From assembly GCA_023630585.1 (NCBI GenBank), contig CM042565.1, positions 9,584,513-9,648,512 on the forward strand: a DNA stretch of 64,000 bases, read 5' to 3'. The stretch's first letter is position 1. Each line of letters starts with the position of its first letter. The DNA is from Cranoglanis bouderius (lineage: Eukaryota > Chordata > Actinopteri > Siluriformes > Cranoglanididae). Below the pieces are notes generated by a model. That model was not told the origin of the DNA. It was given only the letters and a program-made list of their open reading frames with translations, and did no database searches. Of this stretch, positions 23,455 to 34,572 are shown piece after piece. A program made the translations under genes and the position numbers.

Positions 23455-24148
23455 ACATTAATTTGTTAAATTAGCTAAATTAGTAATACTACCGGTGATC
23501 CAGTTGTGCTAGATCATTCGGCAACATTTGCTAGATTAGTTGTAATCATGTGCTTAAGGATATTTATGTAGTGTTAAAACCTTTTAAACTAATGTTAAAG
23601 GTTAAATTAGTCCCATCAATTTTAATATGAATGAATGATCAGTAGTTCACTGACAGCAGAACACATTTTAGCTGCTACATTTGTGGCTATTATATTATTC
23701 CACGTTACCTTCCCCAAACTTCTTTGCGCTGAAATTTTAGTGTGAACAGTAGGAAACAATTATGAAATGGGTAATTGGGTAATGGAACGAATTTTTGCTG
23801 CTCAGTAGCAATTGCACTTTTTCCACTATCACATGAAATCATGAATCAAACTATGACTTTCCTTTGGAGAAAAAATATTTTTATAAAATGTGATGTAACA
23901 ATTTTTACTTAATTTGCTGTAAGATTTTTTTTTTTTTTTTGTAATTTAATGTTGCTCTTGTCTTTCTGCAACAAGATCCAATTTAATTAAAGTGTAAAAA
24001 ATTCATTTCAAAGAAACAAAGCAAATACTACTTTCTGTATGCAGAAATACTCAGAAAGTTTTTTGTAGTAAGTTTGTTGTAGTAAGCTAATTTTTTTTTT
24101 TTTTTTTTTAATTAAAAAAGATTATACCGAATGCAAAGCTAACACCTT
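23455..24148. other. AT-rich intergenic stretch
   Basis: It contains homopolymer T runs near 23926 and 24091 and no supported gene or repeat. Confidence 0.4.
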
Positions 24149-24149
24149 A

Positions 24150-24308
24150 GATCTGAAGCTAGGAATGTTACATATTAGATCTCTTACATCTAAATCACTT
24201 ATTGTAAATAAAACTGTTACAGGAGTTTAATGTACTGTGTTTAACAGAAACTTGGATTCAACCAAATTAGTATTAAATGAAGCTAGTCCCCCTGGAAACA
24301 GTTATATA
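24150..24308 (+). mobile_element. LINE endonuclease-region fragment
   Basis: With frameshifts, the + strand reads 'LNVTYIRSLTSKSLIVN', a TETWL-like motif and 'NEASPPGNS', which fits the start of an L2/Rex-type LINE endonuclease domain. It is cut off exactly where a Tc1 terminal repeat starts. Confidence 0.6.
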
Positions 24309-25890
24309 CACTGCCCTCCAAAACTATTGCCAATTCATTTGTTTTTGCTGTAGACTGAAGACTTTTGGGTTTGAGATCAAAAGATTAATATGAGAAGAGA
24401 GTTTAGAATTTCAGCTTTTATTTCCTAGTATTTACATTTAGATGTGTTAAACAACATAAAACATAGAACCTTTTGTATCAGACCAGCCAACCCAATAACG
24501 TATTAGAACAACTACATGAATATTACCCTGATATATTATTATATTAATATATTTCATGCTACAGCTGGAACTACTGTCCAAGCCGTGCTGTTATACAAAA
24601 ATAATGCACACCTTCTGACCAATCAATTTTGAGCATTCAAGCATGCTGTGGTATAATAGTTATTAATATATGAATGAATTTTTAATAGCAGGTAGAGACT
24701 GATTAAAATGTTGCAATAGGAAAAACACTCATTTCTCATTCCGTGTATGATAAATAGCAACGGAAACTGAAATTTCACTGTGGCCACCACCACAAAATGT
24801 TCTATGAAAGAAACACAATGATACTGTTAAATATCAGAGCATAACACCCCTAATTTAGAGACAACAGAAGCCAATAAATACTATAGTACAAATCCACTTT
24901 ATCCAAAATATCATTTAACACATGAATCCTACTTTTAAAAAAAAAAAAAATCATGCACTGCTCACCTGTCTTTGCTTCCCATCACTCATGTCTTGTGCCA
25001 CATCCAAGAACATGGAGTCCTGGAGCAGATGCCCAATCCTCTGCATGAGTCTCTCTGCAAAGGCAAAGCCCTGAAAATACCACTGAAACAGTCTGCAAAT
25101 TATTGAACCCTTTACATTACATTTCATTACATTAGATTATAATATTGTATTCCTGACACAGTTATGCCTTGCTAACATGCTTTGCCAGAACCTACTTGAG
25201 GAAATAGGAGCAGTTGTTTCCCTAGGGTCCCCCATAAAAAACAGTCACAACAACAACAACAAAAAAAAAAAAACACAGGCAGTGACATCACCAACAACCT
25301 CCACAGGGCAGGGATGAAGTTATCACAATCCATCGTTCGAAGAAGACTTTGGGAGCTGAAATATACAGGCCATACCACAAGATGCAAACCACTCATCAGC
25401 AGTAAGAAACAGAAAGCCAGATTGGAATTTGCAAAGAAATACAGAGGTGAGCTACAAATGTTCTGGAACCAAGATTAATCTCTACCAAAGTGATGGAAAT
25501 GTGAAAATGTGGAGAAAGAAAGGATTTGCTCTTGATCCAAAACCTACAAGCTCATCTGTGAAACATGGTGGAGGTAGTGCCATGGCTTGGGCTTGCATGG
25601 CTGCTTCTGGAACAGGCTCACTAATCTTTATTGATTATGTAACACATGATGGTAGCAGCAGAGTTAATAAAGAAGTTTACAGGAACATTTTGTCTGCCAA
25701 TTTACATCCAAATTAATGGGGAGGAACTTTATCATGCAGCAAGACAATGATCCAAAACACACTGCCAACTCAACAAAGGACTTTATCAGAGGAGAAGTGG
25801 AAGGTTTTAGACTGACCAAGTCAATCACCAGATTTTAACCCAGTTGAGCAGCAGATTTAGGACTTGATTAGGTCCAAATGTAATGCTCAG
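24309..25890 (+). mobile_element. Tc1-like transposon, degraded
   Basis: Left terminal repeat 24309-24510 ('cactgccctccaaaactatt', 'ccttttgtatcagacca') is shared with 37054 and 63430. Transposase coding starts again near 25250 ('AVTSPTTSTGQG'-like, then 'ARLEFAKKY') and includes 'VWRKKGFALDPKPTSSSVKH', 'GSAMAWACM' and, after a frame change, 'QQDNDPKHTANSTKD'. The interval 24510-25130 holds unrelated inserted sequence. Frames are broken several times. Confidence 0.8.
24540..24665. repeat. MITE end fragment
   Basis: 'ccaagccgtgctgttatac', 'ctgaccaatcaatttt' and 'gctgtggtataata' resemble the ends of the MITE at 17265-17475 in reverse. Confidence 0.45.
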
Positions 25891-26135
25891 GATTGCTCAC
25901 AGTTCCACTTTTAGGGTCAATTTATAATGAAGGTTCAAGTCTCAGTCTTAATCTTTTATTCTTTTATGGTGTACCTAGATAAGTGTAAAGGGTATGCAGA
26001 ACATTCAGGTTTGAGATTTCTCTCTTTTTTTTTTTAATGGGAGTGAGAAAGTGCTTTGTTTTAAGATTCCCCTCAATTTCAGGTTGAATATCTCTTGCGG
26101 GGGACCAGATACAAACCTGAAGTTCACAGAAACAA
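25885..26135 (+). repeat. Unassigned repeat, inverted relative to 55715-55985
   Basis: 'aatgctcaggattgctcac', 'agttccacttttagggtca', 'atttataatgaaggttcaag' and 'ggggaccagatacaaacctg' recur in reverse complement at 55715-55985. The class is unknown. Confidence 0.7.
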
Positions 26136-26589
26136 CTCATCTATAATAATCTGTTCTGCTGGAAAATTTGCGCATTTGAGATCCTGCTGGTTACAAAGCT
26201 AGGGCTAGTAGAAATCTGGGGAAAAGCCTACTTTATTCATGAATTTTGATAAATGAACAGATGTAATATAGCAGCTGTTATGCATAACAAATAATAAAAA
26301 TGAACAGTATTTTACAGTAATTATGTTTATGATTGAAATACAATAGCGTATGCTTGTCAAGGAGGTCTGTACTGTATTGGCAACAGTGAAGCATGTTCTT
26401 CGAATCTGCAGAGTTTAGCTCCAACTAAATGTGCCTAGTTTCATAAATCGAGTTGTAGTGTTGTTTCTCCTGTGATAAAAGCAGTAAGTGACTCATCTCA
26501 GATCATAGTCATAGTCATATATGCACTTTGCCATTGTACTGTGTCAAGTTTTTATCAGTAACCTCCCAAGTTATCAACCTTAAGTGGAT

Positions 26590-26900
26590 CACTGTCTGAC
26601 CCTACAGAACTTCATCAGGTGACTGAATGCTTAGACTGCATTCCGCTACACTCTAGATAATGTAGTTCCACTTAACAGAAAAATAATCACAGAGAAAAAA
26701 CTAGCACCCTGGTACAACAATCACACATACACGCCTTAAAACAGACCACTCGAAAATTAGAAAGTAAATGGCGACAAACTAAATTGGTAGTATTCAAAAC
26801 AGCATGGAAGGAGTACCTTCTTATCCATGAAAAGGCTTTTAGTGCTGTTAGATCAGCATATTCTCCACCCAATAGAAGATTTAAAAAAATAATCTTAGAT
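26590..26900 (+). mobile_element. LINE fragment, linker between endonuclease and RT
   Basis: The + strand, with frameshifts, reads 'KLAPWYNNHTYTP', 'KVNGDKLNW' and 'KTAWKEYLLIHEKAF', similar to the linker of L2/Rex-type LINEs. It lies in the same orientation as 24150-24308 and was probably continuous with it before the Tc1 insertion. Confidence 0.6.
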
Positions 26901-27620
26901 TGTTATTTAATACTGTAGCAAAGTTAACTTTGAATAAGATGTAGAAGCATGTACATCATCAGTATTTAGTATTCAAATCTGTATTTAAAGATTATTTAAA
27001 TTATTTTATTAATTTAAATAATCAGATTATTAATTTAAAGCCAGACAAATTGATAACTAACCATATAGAGGGCAATATAACCTCATCAGATTAGTGATTA
27101 GAATGATTTACTCCCCTCTGAAAAACCAAAATAATTTCACATTTCAATAATGTCCTTATCAAAATCATCAACTTGTGTACTGAAGTGTACTCTAACATAC
27201 ACATTATACTACATTACATTACACTACAACAGATACTTCCAGAAGCAACAGAATTTCTAATACTTCTCTAATAGTACAGTATAGTTGTACATTTTTTCAC
27301 ATTCAAAGTAAGAAAAACTGTTTCCAGAGAAAGAATTAAAAAGATACTTCACCCAAAACATGTTTGGACCTAATTTTTGTATGTATTTTGATTGAGTAAA
27401 TCCACCCACATCCTTTTTTCAACTGTAATTCCCTTCTAGAAAATAGAACTTTTACATGCTTACTAGGTGGCAAAAAAAATAAATAAATAAAACCCTCTAC
27501 AACTTATAGTCTGGAAAACACAGTAATTGGAATTGTCATGTCATACATTTTTTGTTATTTTTGACTATATGATACTTTCCACTATTGCATACTGGCAACA
27601 ATTTACCAACTACCAAATTC

Positions 27621-27628
<8 letters not shown>

Positions 27629-27702
<74 letters not shown>
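27629..27702. repeat. (AT)n microsatellite
   Basis: About 36 AT units followed by a T run. Confidence 0.97.
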
Positions 27703-27710
<8 letters not shown>

Positions 27711-28664
27711 TCACTACTTGAACTAATTCAAGTAATAAAAATCCATAAAAAACATAAATAAATACACCACAAAAAAGCAGGCTGATACAGAATAATGAAT
27801 CATCAGGACAAGCTACGGCATCGTAAGTGGTGGGAAAAGGATGACTGAGTACATAGGGCCCTCGCACATGAGGGGCCCTCGAAGATCCTGAAATTATTAT
27901 TATTATTTCACATTTGTGAAATTATGCGTATACCGCTGTTTGTTCCTCACCTGTTTGACAAGCTCCGGCACACATCTGTGTACACACCTCCCATAGGCAC
28001 AACATACATACAATTTGCATGATTTGATTGGTTGTCTAGGAGCCTACATATGAGAAATAACTTGTTTCCAAGCCAGGGATAAACATTCTTATTGTATCTT
28101 GTATCTCACTCTAAACACCGAAGTAACATGTCAAGTATTCAAGCCTGAGACAAAACTTTAGAGATAAAATGTTAGTGAATATGGAAAAAAATATGTAAAC
28201 AAGGTTTGTACTTTGTAAACACAGAAGGATTGTGTGATCTTTCATCAAAATTGTAATATGAGCAAACTTGGTCACAACATTAACATGGTATGATAATAAA
28301 CTGGAACACATTATACAAATGAAAAATCATTAAAAACACATTAAATACTCCAGAAACAGTCACAGAGAGTGAAGCTTTGAAAGACTTTTGCTTTTGAAAG
28401 AAGGCAAAGTGAGGTTTTCAGTTGGTCTGTATTTATTTATTTATTTATTTATTTTGACTGTTGATAGTTTGAAAGGATTGACATGTTATGGACTACACAG
28501 CACAATGTCTTTTAATAAAACACACAATTCAAATTAAATATTGTTAAATTGTCATTTTCATCTCTAGGGGAATATCTGAGGTTCTCTATTTTTATTTAAG
28601 TATAGCACAATTCATAAACTAATATGATTCAGAATTCTGCATTAACATAGATGCAAATTATTTT

Positions 28665-28735
28665 ATAAGTTAACATGATATTACCGCTATATGTTAACAT
28701 GATATTACCGCTATATGTTAACATGATATTACCGT
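28665..28735. repeat. 24-bp tandem repeat, three copies
   Basis: The unit 'ttaacatgatattaccgct' plus 'atatg' occurs three times in a row, the last copy slightly changed at its end. Confidence 0.9.
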
Positions 28736-29149
28736 TGGTTTAAATATTACATCAGTAATTCACCAGTGATCACTCTACCAGCAAGGGCTATTTGTATAAT
28801 TGCACACTATTATTTAAAAAAAAAAATTAAAAATAAATAAATTTTTAAAAAGTATGATAAATAGCATGGATCATGGGATGATGGGAAAGGGGCCCCCATA
28901 CACTGTCTTGACATAGGGCCCAGGATTCTGTGCTTCACCCAGGGGACAAGCCACTGGATTTATTATGTATACTGTTTACTAATTATTGCTATGAATTACT
29001 CATGTTTGCTATTATATAAAATTATAACTAAGCTAGTAAAGTGTTCAACTGTAATGTATAATTCTTATTATACTCATTTAACAGATACTAAAAAAATCCC
29101 ACATGTTCCTGTTTAATCAAAGTATTTTGGTATTTCTTTTAACAGTGGT

Positions 29150-29346
29150 AGAAAATTTTTGAATCATGACATTGGCAGGCCATGTCTATATGGGCCTCAC
29201 ATTGTGCACAGGTTCATTGTCATGCTGGAACAGGTTTGTTTGGGCTCCTTCATTCCAGTGAAGGGAAAGTGTAATGCTACAGTAGACAAAGACATCCTAT
29301 ACAATTGAGTGATTCCAACTTTGTGGCAGCAGTTTGGGGAAGACAC
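29150..29346 (-). mobile_element. Tc1-like transposon fragment
   Basis: 'gtgcacaggttcattgtcat', 'gctggaacaggtttg', 'ccagtgaagggaaagtgtaa' and 'aactttgtggcagcagttt' match the middle of the same Tc1 family as 22355-22560, in the - orientation. Coding potential is lost. Confidence 0.7.
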
Positions 29347-29353
29347 ACATATA

Positions 29354-29818
29354 CAGTACTGTACAAAAGTTTTAGGCACATGCAAAGAAATGCTGTAGAG
29401 CAAAGATGCCTTCAAAATAATGAAATTAAATGTTTCTACAGTTGAAAAAATACAGTAAAGAGCAGTAATTAAAGCAGTATTAAAGTTTCCTTTAATAAGG
29501 AAATAAGTTTTAATGAGCATCTTGCAGAACCAGCCACAGTTCTTCTGGAGACTTTGACTTTCGCACTTGCTTCTTATTTTTGCAGCAAAACCCAGCAGCC
29601 TTCATTGTGTGTTTTGTCTGAAAAGTGTCTCTTACATAATATAATGCTTTCTTTAATGACATGCAAACATTTTTCTGTAACATTTAATTTTGTGCTAGAA
29701 AACTAATGTTTGGGAATCTAAAATGTTTTTTGTACTGACTTGATAATGTAGAAGTCATAAAATAAAAAATCTATAACAAAGTTTGTAATAGGGTGCCTAA
29801 AACATTTGCACAGTACTG
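29354..29818. mobile_element. MITE, complete, Tc1/mariner-type ends
   Basis: It is 465 bp with inverted ends 'cagtactgtacaaaagtttt' and 'aaacatttgcacagtactg', preceded by TA. It has no transposase. The right end is followed by CA in place of TA, one mutation from the expected duplication. Truncated relative at 1505-1849. Confidence 0.85.
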
Positions 29819-29850
29819 CATGTATGTATGTATGTATGTATGTATGTATA
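29819..29850. repeat. (TATG)n microsatellite
   Basis: About seven TATG units directly after the MITE. Confidence 0.9.
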
Positions 29851-29990
29851 CACTCATAGAACACTTTGTTAGGAACACCTGTACATGTACTCATCCAAGC
29901 AATTATCTAATCTGCCAATTGTGTGGCAGCAGTACAATCATGCCTATATGGGCCAGCAGCTTTGGATAATGTTCATAGCAACCATCAGAA
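29851..29990 (+). mobile_element. DNA-transposon end fragment
   Basis: It starts with 'cactcatagaacactttgtt' and 'aggaacacctgtac', then 'aattatctaatctgccaatt'. The complementary end of the same family lies at 48185-48502 ('gtgttcctaataaagtgg'). Confidence 0.6.
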
Positions 29991-29997
29991 TGGGGTA

Positions 29998-30092
29998 AGT
30001 AATACTTTATTACTTTATTACTTGAGTACTTATTTTTTAAGTAGTTTTACTTGTACTTGAGTAACATTTTTGACTACTCTACCCACCTCTTT
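29998..30092. mobile_element. hAT terminal fragment
   Basis: 'agtagttttacttgtacttg', 'agtaacatttttgactactc' and 'tacccacctct' match the right end of the hAT element at 37557-38340. Only this end is present. Confidence 0.7.
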
Positions 30093-30130
30093 GTATAGTG
30101 TTTTTAAAAAGGGCTCAGTGAGTGTATGTA

Positions 30131-31680
30131 CAGTGGGTATAGAAAAGAATCACCCCCATTTAAAATAATCACATTTTGTTGCTTTTCAGCCGGAAATGAA
30201 GACGGACACAGTTTTTGTTTTATCCAGCTGTATATACTCAGTGCAACTTATAACATAAAAGTGAAAGAGATAACACCAACATGTCAGAAAAAAATTTTGA
30301 AAATTAAAAAAACAGAATCACTGATTTGGAAAAAGGATCACCCCCTTGCTTTAATTTGCCTTAATTTTTTAATTACAGCCTTTAGTCTGTTGGGATATGT
30401 CTCTACTAACTTTGCACATCTAGACTTTGCAATATTTGCCCACTCTTCTTTGCAGAACTGCTCAAGTTCAGTTAAATTTGATGGTGACCGTTTGTGGACT
30501 GCAGTCTTCAAGTCATTCCACAGATTCTCAATGGGGTTTAAGTCTGGGCTCTAACTAGGCCATTTTTCTCCTTCAACCACTGTGTGGTGAGTTTTGCTGT
30601 GTGCTTTGGGTCATTGTCATGTTGGAAGGTAAACCTTCTTCCCATTGACAACTTTCTGGCAGAGGGCAGCAGATTTTCCTCAAGAATTTGACGGTATTTT
30701 GCCCCATCCATTTTCCTTCTATCCTAACAAGTGCTCCAGTCCCTGCTACAGAGAAACACTCCCATAACAGCATATTACCACCTCCATGCTTTACTGTAGG
30801 AATGGTGTTATTTGGATGGTGAGCTGTATTGGATTTCCACCAGACATTTTGTTTGGTGTTGAGGCCAAATAATTCATCTGACCATAACACCTTTTTCATG
30901 TGCCCTCAGAATCTTCAAGGTGCGTTTTGGCAAAGCTCAGTCGTGGGCTTTTTTCTTTTAACCCTCCCATACAAGCCACATTTATGGAGAATTTGTGATA
31001 TTGTTGTCACATGCACACAATGACCACTCTTTGTCATAAATTCCTGCAAATTCCTTCAGAGTTGCTGTAGGCCTCTTGGTAGCCTCTCTGACCAGTTTCC
31101 TCCTGGCTCTTTCATCTAGCTTGGAGCGATGTCCTGGAGGGTCTGTGTTACCAAATACCTTCCATTTCTTAATAATAGACTTCACTGTGCTTCTAGGCAT
31201 TGATAAAGCCTTTGAAATTTTTTTGTATCCATCTTCTGACTTGTGCCTGTCCACAACTTTATCCCGGAGATCTTTTGACAGTGCTTTGCCACCCATAGGT
31301 GATTGTTTGCTTCAGTAGCACTACCAAGGAGTGAAATGCTCCAGGAAAGCTCTTTTCATGCTGAGCTAATCAAAATGACCACAGCTGATCACAGTTGAAA
31401 GTCAAATGGCTTTGTGTGCCATTGAGAAAGTGATTAGCTACACCTGATTGAGTTTACAAGTTATTTTTAGGAGGGGGGTGATCCTTTTTCCAACTCAGTG
31501 ATTCTGTATTTTTTTTTTTTTCTGACATGTTGGTGTTATATCTTTCACTTGGATGTTATAAGTTGGACTGAGTAAATACAGCTGGATAAAACAAAAACTG
31601 TGTCTGTCTTCATTTCAGGCTGAAAAGCAACAAAATTGATTTTTTTTTAAAGGGGGGGTGATTCTTTTCTGTACCCACTG
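30131..31680 (-). mobile_element. Tc1-like transposon, both ends intact
   Basis: It is 1550 bp. The ends 'cagtgggtatagaaaagaat' and 'attcttttctgtacccactg' are perfectly inverted and flanked by TA on both sides. The terminal repeats are about 170 bp or longer, as in Tc1 elements with long inverted repeats. The transposase lies on the - strand in two separated frames: 31296-30982 and 30899-30573. Confidence 0.93.
30573..31296 (-). pseudogene. Tc1 transposase, deleted and frameshifted
   Basis: The N-terminal frame (31296-30982) begins 'MGGKALSKDLRDKVVDRHKS' and holds both helix-turn-helix motifs and the GRPR-like hinge region. It ends before the catalytic core. The second frame (30899-30573) starts at 'KKVLWSDELFGLNTKQNVWW' with the first catalytic D. 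The segment between is shorter than normal. The protein cannot be made intact. Confidence 0.85.
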
Positions 31681-31699
31681 TATGTATGCATGCATGTAT

Positions 31700-32025
31700 G
31701 TATGTTTGTGTTGTGAATGCTTGATTTTGCTGCATCTTTTTTCAAAATTTGCGATGTAACTTGCAAAGATTTTTGTGCTTTTTTTTCAGAAAACTATTTT
31801 AATTGGCAAAATTGTAATTGCACGAAATTGACTTGCACGCTCTTTCACAGTGATGTTTGTTGGTAAATGAGACCTTTTAGCTGTATTCATGCTCGACCCA
31901 CATGAGAAAAAAGGGTTTTGACTGAATGCATGTTGTGATGATGTCACATGACACATCTATTATGGAGTTTGCTTGATTTTGCATTAATTTCTGCACTCGC
32001 AAAATCGCGAAATCCTGGAGGGACT
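31700..32025. repeat. Unassigned repeat, possibly hAT-derived
   Basis: The phrases 'aaaatttgcgatgtaacttg' and 'tcgcgaaatcctggagggac' have the look of a non-autonomous DNA element, but no paired ends were found. Confidence 0.35.
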
Positions 32026-32099
32026 GACATTAGAATGGGGGGAAATGTGGTCTGGTTTGAGTATTTTAGAAACTGGATCTCCTGGGATTTTGGCACAGA

Positions 32100-32430
32100 A
32101 CAGTCTCTAGAGTTTACACACAATGGTGTGGAAAAAAAAAAACATCCTGTAAGCAGCAGTTCTGTAGGCGGAAATGCCTTGTAGATGAGTGAAGTCAGAG
32201 GAGAGTCGCCAGACTGGTTGGAGACAAGAAGGCTGTGGTAAATAAAATAACCACTCAAAGCATCTCAGAATGTGAAACATGCAAAACCTAAAGTGGATGG
32301 GCTACATCCGCAGAAGACCGCTTGGGGTTCCATTCCTCTCATCCACAAACAGGAATCTAAGGCTACAGTATACACAGGCTCACCAAAACTGGACAGCTGA
32401 AGATCCATAAACTTTTGGTCATATATTGTA
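32100..32430 (+). mobile_element. Tc1-like transposon fragment
   Basis: With frameshifts the + strand reads 'RMGYIRRRPLGVPFLSS', 'NRNLRLQYTQAHQNWTAED', a part of Tc1 transposase just before the first catalytic D. It then jumps to an end-like 'aacttttggtcatatattgt'. Confidence 0.65.
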
Positions 32431-32604
32431 CGTATATGCATACTATCATGCTTTTAACTCTTTATTTCTTTATCTATTTTATTTATATTTTTTGCTTATT
32501 TGTGGTAGAGAAAATCATGCATATAGTTTACTCTGTGAATTGCTAAACGCATCTGCTTAGCTACAAAAATTCTAAAGTGCACAGCACTAGCAATGAGAAA
32601 CATT

Positions 32605-32725
32605 AAATTTCTGAACCATTTAATATCATAAAAGACTAATAACAAGAAGGCCTTACTTTTTATTCAATATAAATATTCAATATGTTCAGTATACGAATTC
32701 CTTATGGAAACATATTGCGTTACTT
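32605..32725. repeat. Direct repeat, distal copy
   Basis: 'ccatttaatatcataaaaga', 'aaggcctt', 'tttttattcaatat' and 'gaattccttatggaaacat' recur in the same order at 34262-34360. The proximal copy is beside the last exon of the TNFSF15-like gene. Confidence 0.8.
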
Positions 32726-32734
32726 TTTGACATG

Positions 32735-33322
32735 TTACTGTCATGTCAACGCCAGAATCTGTGTGCAAATACACTTCCCAGAATACAGCGCAGCCTACAA
32801 ATGTTAGAGAACCCCTTGCACGTGGAGTCGCTTGCTAAGCGAGCGGCTGACTCCCGCTTCCGCATTCCACGCTTTGCGCTGCTACAGAGAGTAGCGCGAG
32901 CTCCATTCGCAAACTCCGCTGGACTGAATCGCTCATAGACTCTCGCTTTGTTTACCTTCGCCATGTGCTTTTGTTTTCATTTACGTCATGTCTCTGCCCC
33001 CGTTTGTTCATTGGTTCTTTGCTTTTGGTTTACGTCATGGCTCCGCCTCTTTATGTTCTTTGGTTTTCCTTTCATTGTGTGATTATGAGTTTCAGGTGTT
33101 TTGTGTTAATAATTGTTCAATCTGTTTATTTAAACCGCTTTCCGTTTCCGCTTCTTTGCGGAGTATTAGAGTTAGTTTTAGCATATGCCACCTTCTCGTG
33201 CTCTCTCGCCCATAGACCATAGCTCATAGCTCTTAGATCATTGTTCATAGACCATCGCCTCCTTTCATGTTTTGTTTTGTTTTCTTCCCGGATTTATGCC
33301 CGTTTGGATTTCTGTCCCCAAC
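32735..33322. mobile_element. Partial LTR-like sequence
   Basis: A GC-richer block with 'actgtcatgtcaacgccaga', repeated 'catgtctctgccccc' and 'catggctccgcctcttt' motifs, a 'tatttaaa' box near 33128 and a tight right cut against a Tc1 end. The look is that of a fish Gypsy-type LTR, but no second LTR or coding part is attached. Reading frames inside it are not supported. Confidence 0.4.
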
Positions 33323-33956
33323 CTTTGGGGCAGCACTCATACGTCTATTCTGCAAAGCCAACCTCTGGATATGATTCTGAGCACGTGCACTCAACTTCTT
33401 TGGTCGATCATGGCGAGGCCTGTTCTGAGTGGAACCTGTCCTGTTAAACCACTGTATGGTCTTGGCCACCGTGCTCCAGCTCAGTTTCAGGGTGTTGGCA
33501 ATCTTCTTATAGCCTAGGCCATCTTTATGTAGAGCAACAATTCTTTTTATCAGACCCTCAGAGAGTTATTTGCCATGAGTTGCCATGTTGAACTTCCAGT
33601 GACCAGTATGAGAGAGTGTGAGAGCGATAACACCAAACTTAACACACCTGCTCCCCATTCACACCTGAGACCTTGTAACACTAACGAGTCACATGACACC
33701 GGGGAGGGAAAATGGCTACTTGGGCCCAATTTGGACATTTTCAATTAGGGGTGTACTCACTTTTGTTGCCAGCGGTTTAGACATTAATGGCTGTGTATTG
33801 AGTTATTTTGAGGGGACAGCAAATTTACACTGTTATACAAGCTGTACACTCACTACTTTACATTGTAGCAAAGTGTCATTTCTTCAGTGTTGTCCCATGA
33901 AAAGATATAATAAAATATTTAAAAAATGTGAGGGGTGTACTCACTTTTGTAAGATA
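33323..33956 (-). mobile_element. Tc1-like transposon, right part only
   Basis: It is almost identical to 40572-41208. On the - strand it encodes the transposase N-terminal region ('AKTIQWFNRTGSTQNR') and the terminal repeat ('aggggtgtactcacttttgt' twice). It starts abruptly at 'cagcactcatacgtc'. Confidence 0.88.
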
Positions 33957-34076
<120 letters not shown>

Positions 34077-34261
34077 GAGTTGCACAACTCCTAATAGGAT
34101 GTTTTAAATGCCATACTGCATTTTAGTATCTGCCTGTTAGAAAGAAATGGAGAAAAAAATGTTTTTGTTTTTTTTTAAATGGATTTTTATTCAGTTGTCA
34201 ATTTATCACAATGGAACATCAGCACAAAAAGACGTTTTAATATAAAACATGTCCATTCAAA

Positions 34262-34360
34262 TTCTGGGCCATTTAATATCATAAAAGACTAATAAAAAGA
34301 AGGCCTTCTTTTTATTCAATATATGATATTCACTATATGAATTCCTTATGGAAACATGCT
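34262..34360. repeat. Direct repeat, copy in 3' flank of TNFSF15-like gene
   Basis: Partner of 32605-32725. It contains 'tttttattc', which on the - strand gives AATAAA and could serve as a polyadenylation signal for the ligand gene that ends at 34573. Confidence 0.7.
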
Positions 34361-34572
34361 GTGGAATTTAATAAGAATTTCTACGTTGCAGTTCAGAAAA
34401 CTTTCACTAAAACAAGCAAAATGCAAACAAATATTATATACTTAAAAAGTAATGGTCCCTTTTTGCTCTGTGATTTGCACATAAGTGTTTTAAAAACCAT
34501 TTATTTTATACAGCTTTACCCAACATTACACAATATTAACATCAAAATGTGGGTTCAAATTTAGGAACCATA

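Larger units (their letters stand above)
27130..29140. other. AT-rich intergenic stretch with simple repeats
   Basis: No gene is supported. It holds the (AT)n tract at 27629, a (TTTA)n run near 28430-28455 and three copies of a 24-bp unit at 28665-28735. Two diverged stretches rich in 'agggccc' and 'ggggccc' at 27850-27885 and 28885-28925 could be the ends of an unknown DNA element. Confidence 0.4.

Noticed and set aside
30126..30554. A 142-residue + strand frame
   Set aside because: It covers the terminal repeat and the antisense of a Tc1 transposase.
32732..33517. Several frames of 65-85 residues on both strands
   Set aside because: They overlap an LTR-like block and a Tc1 terminal region and show no domain or splice support.
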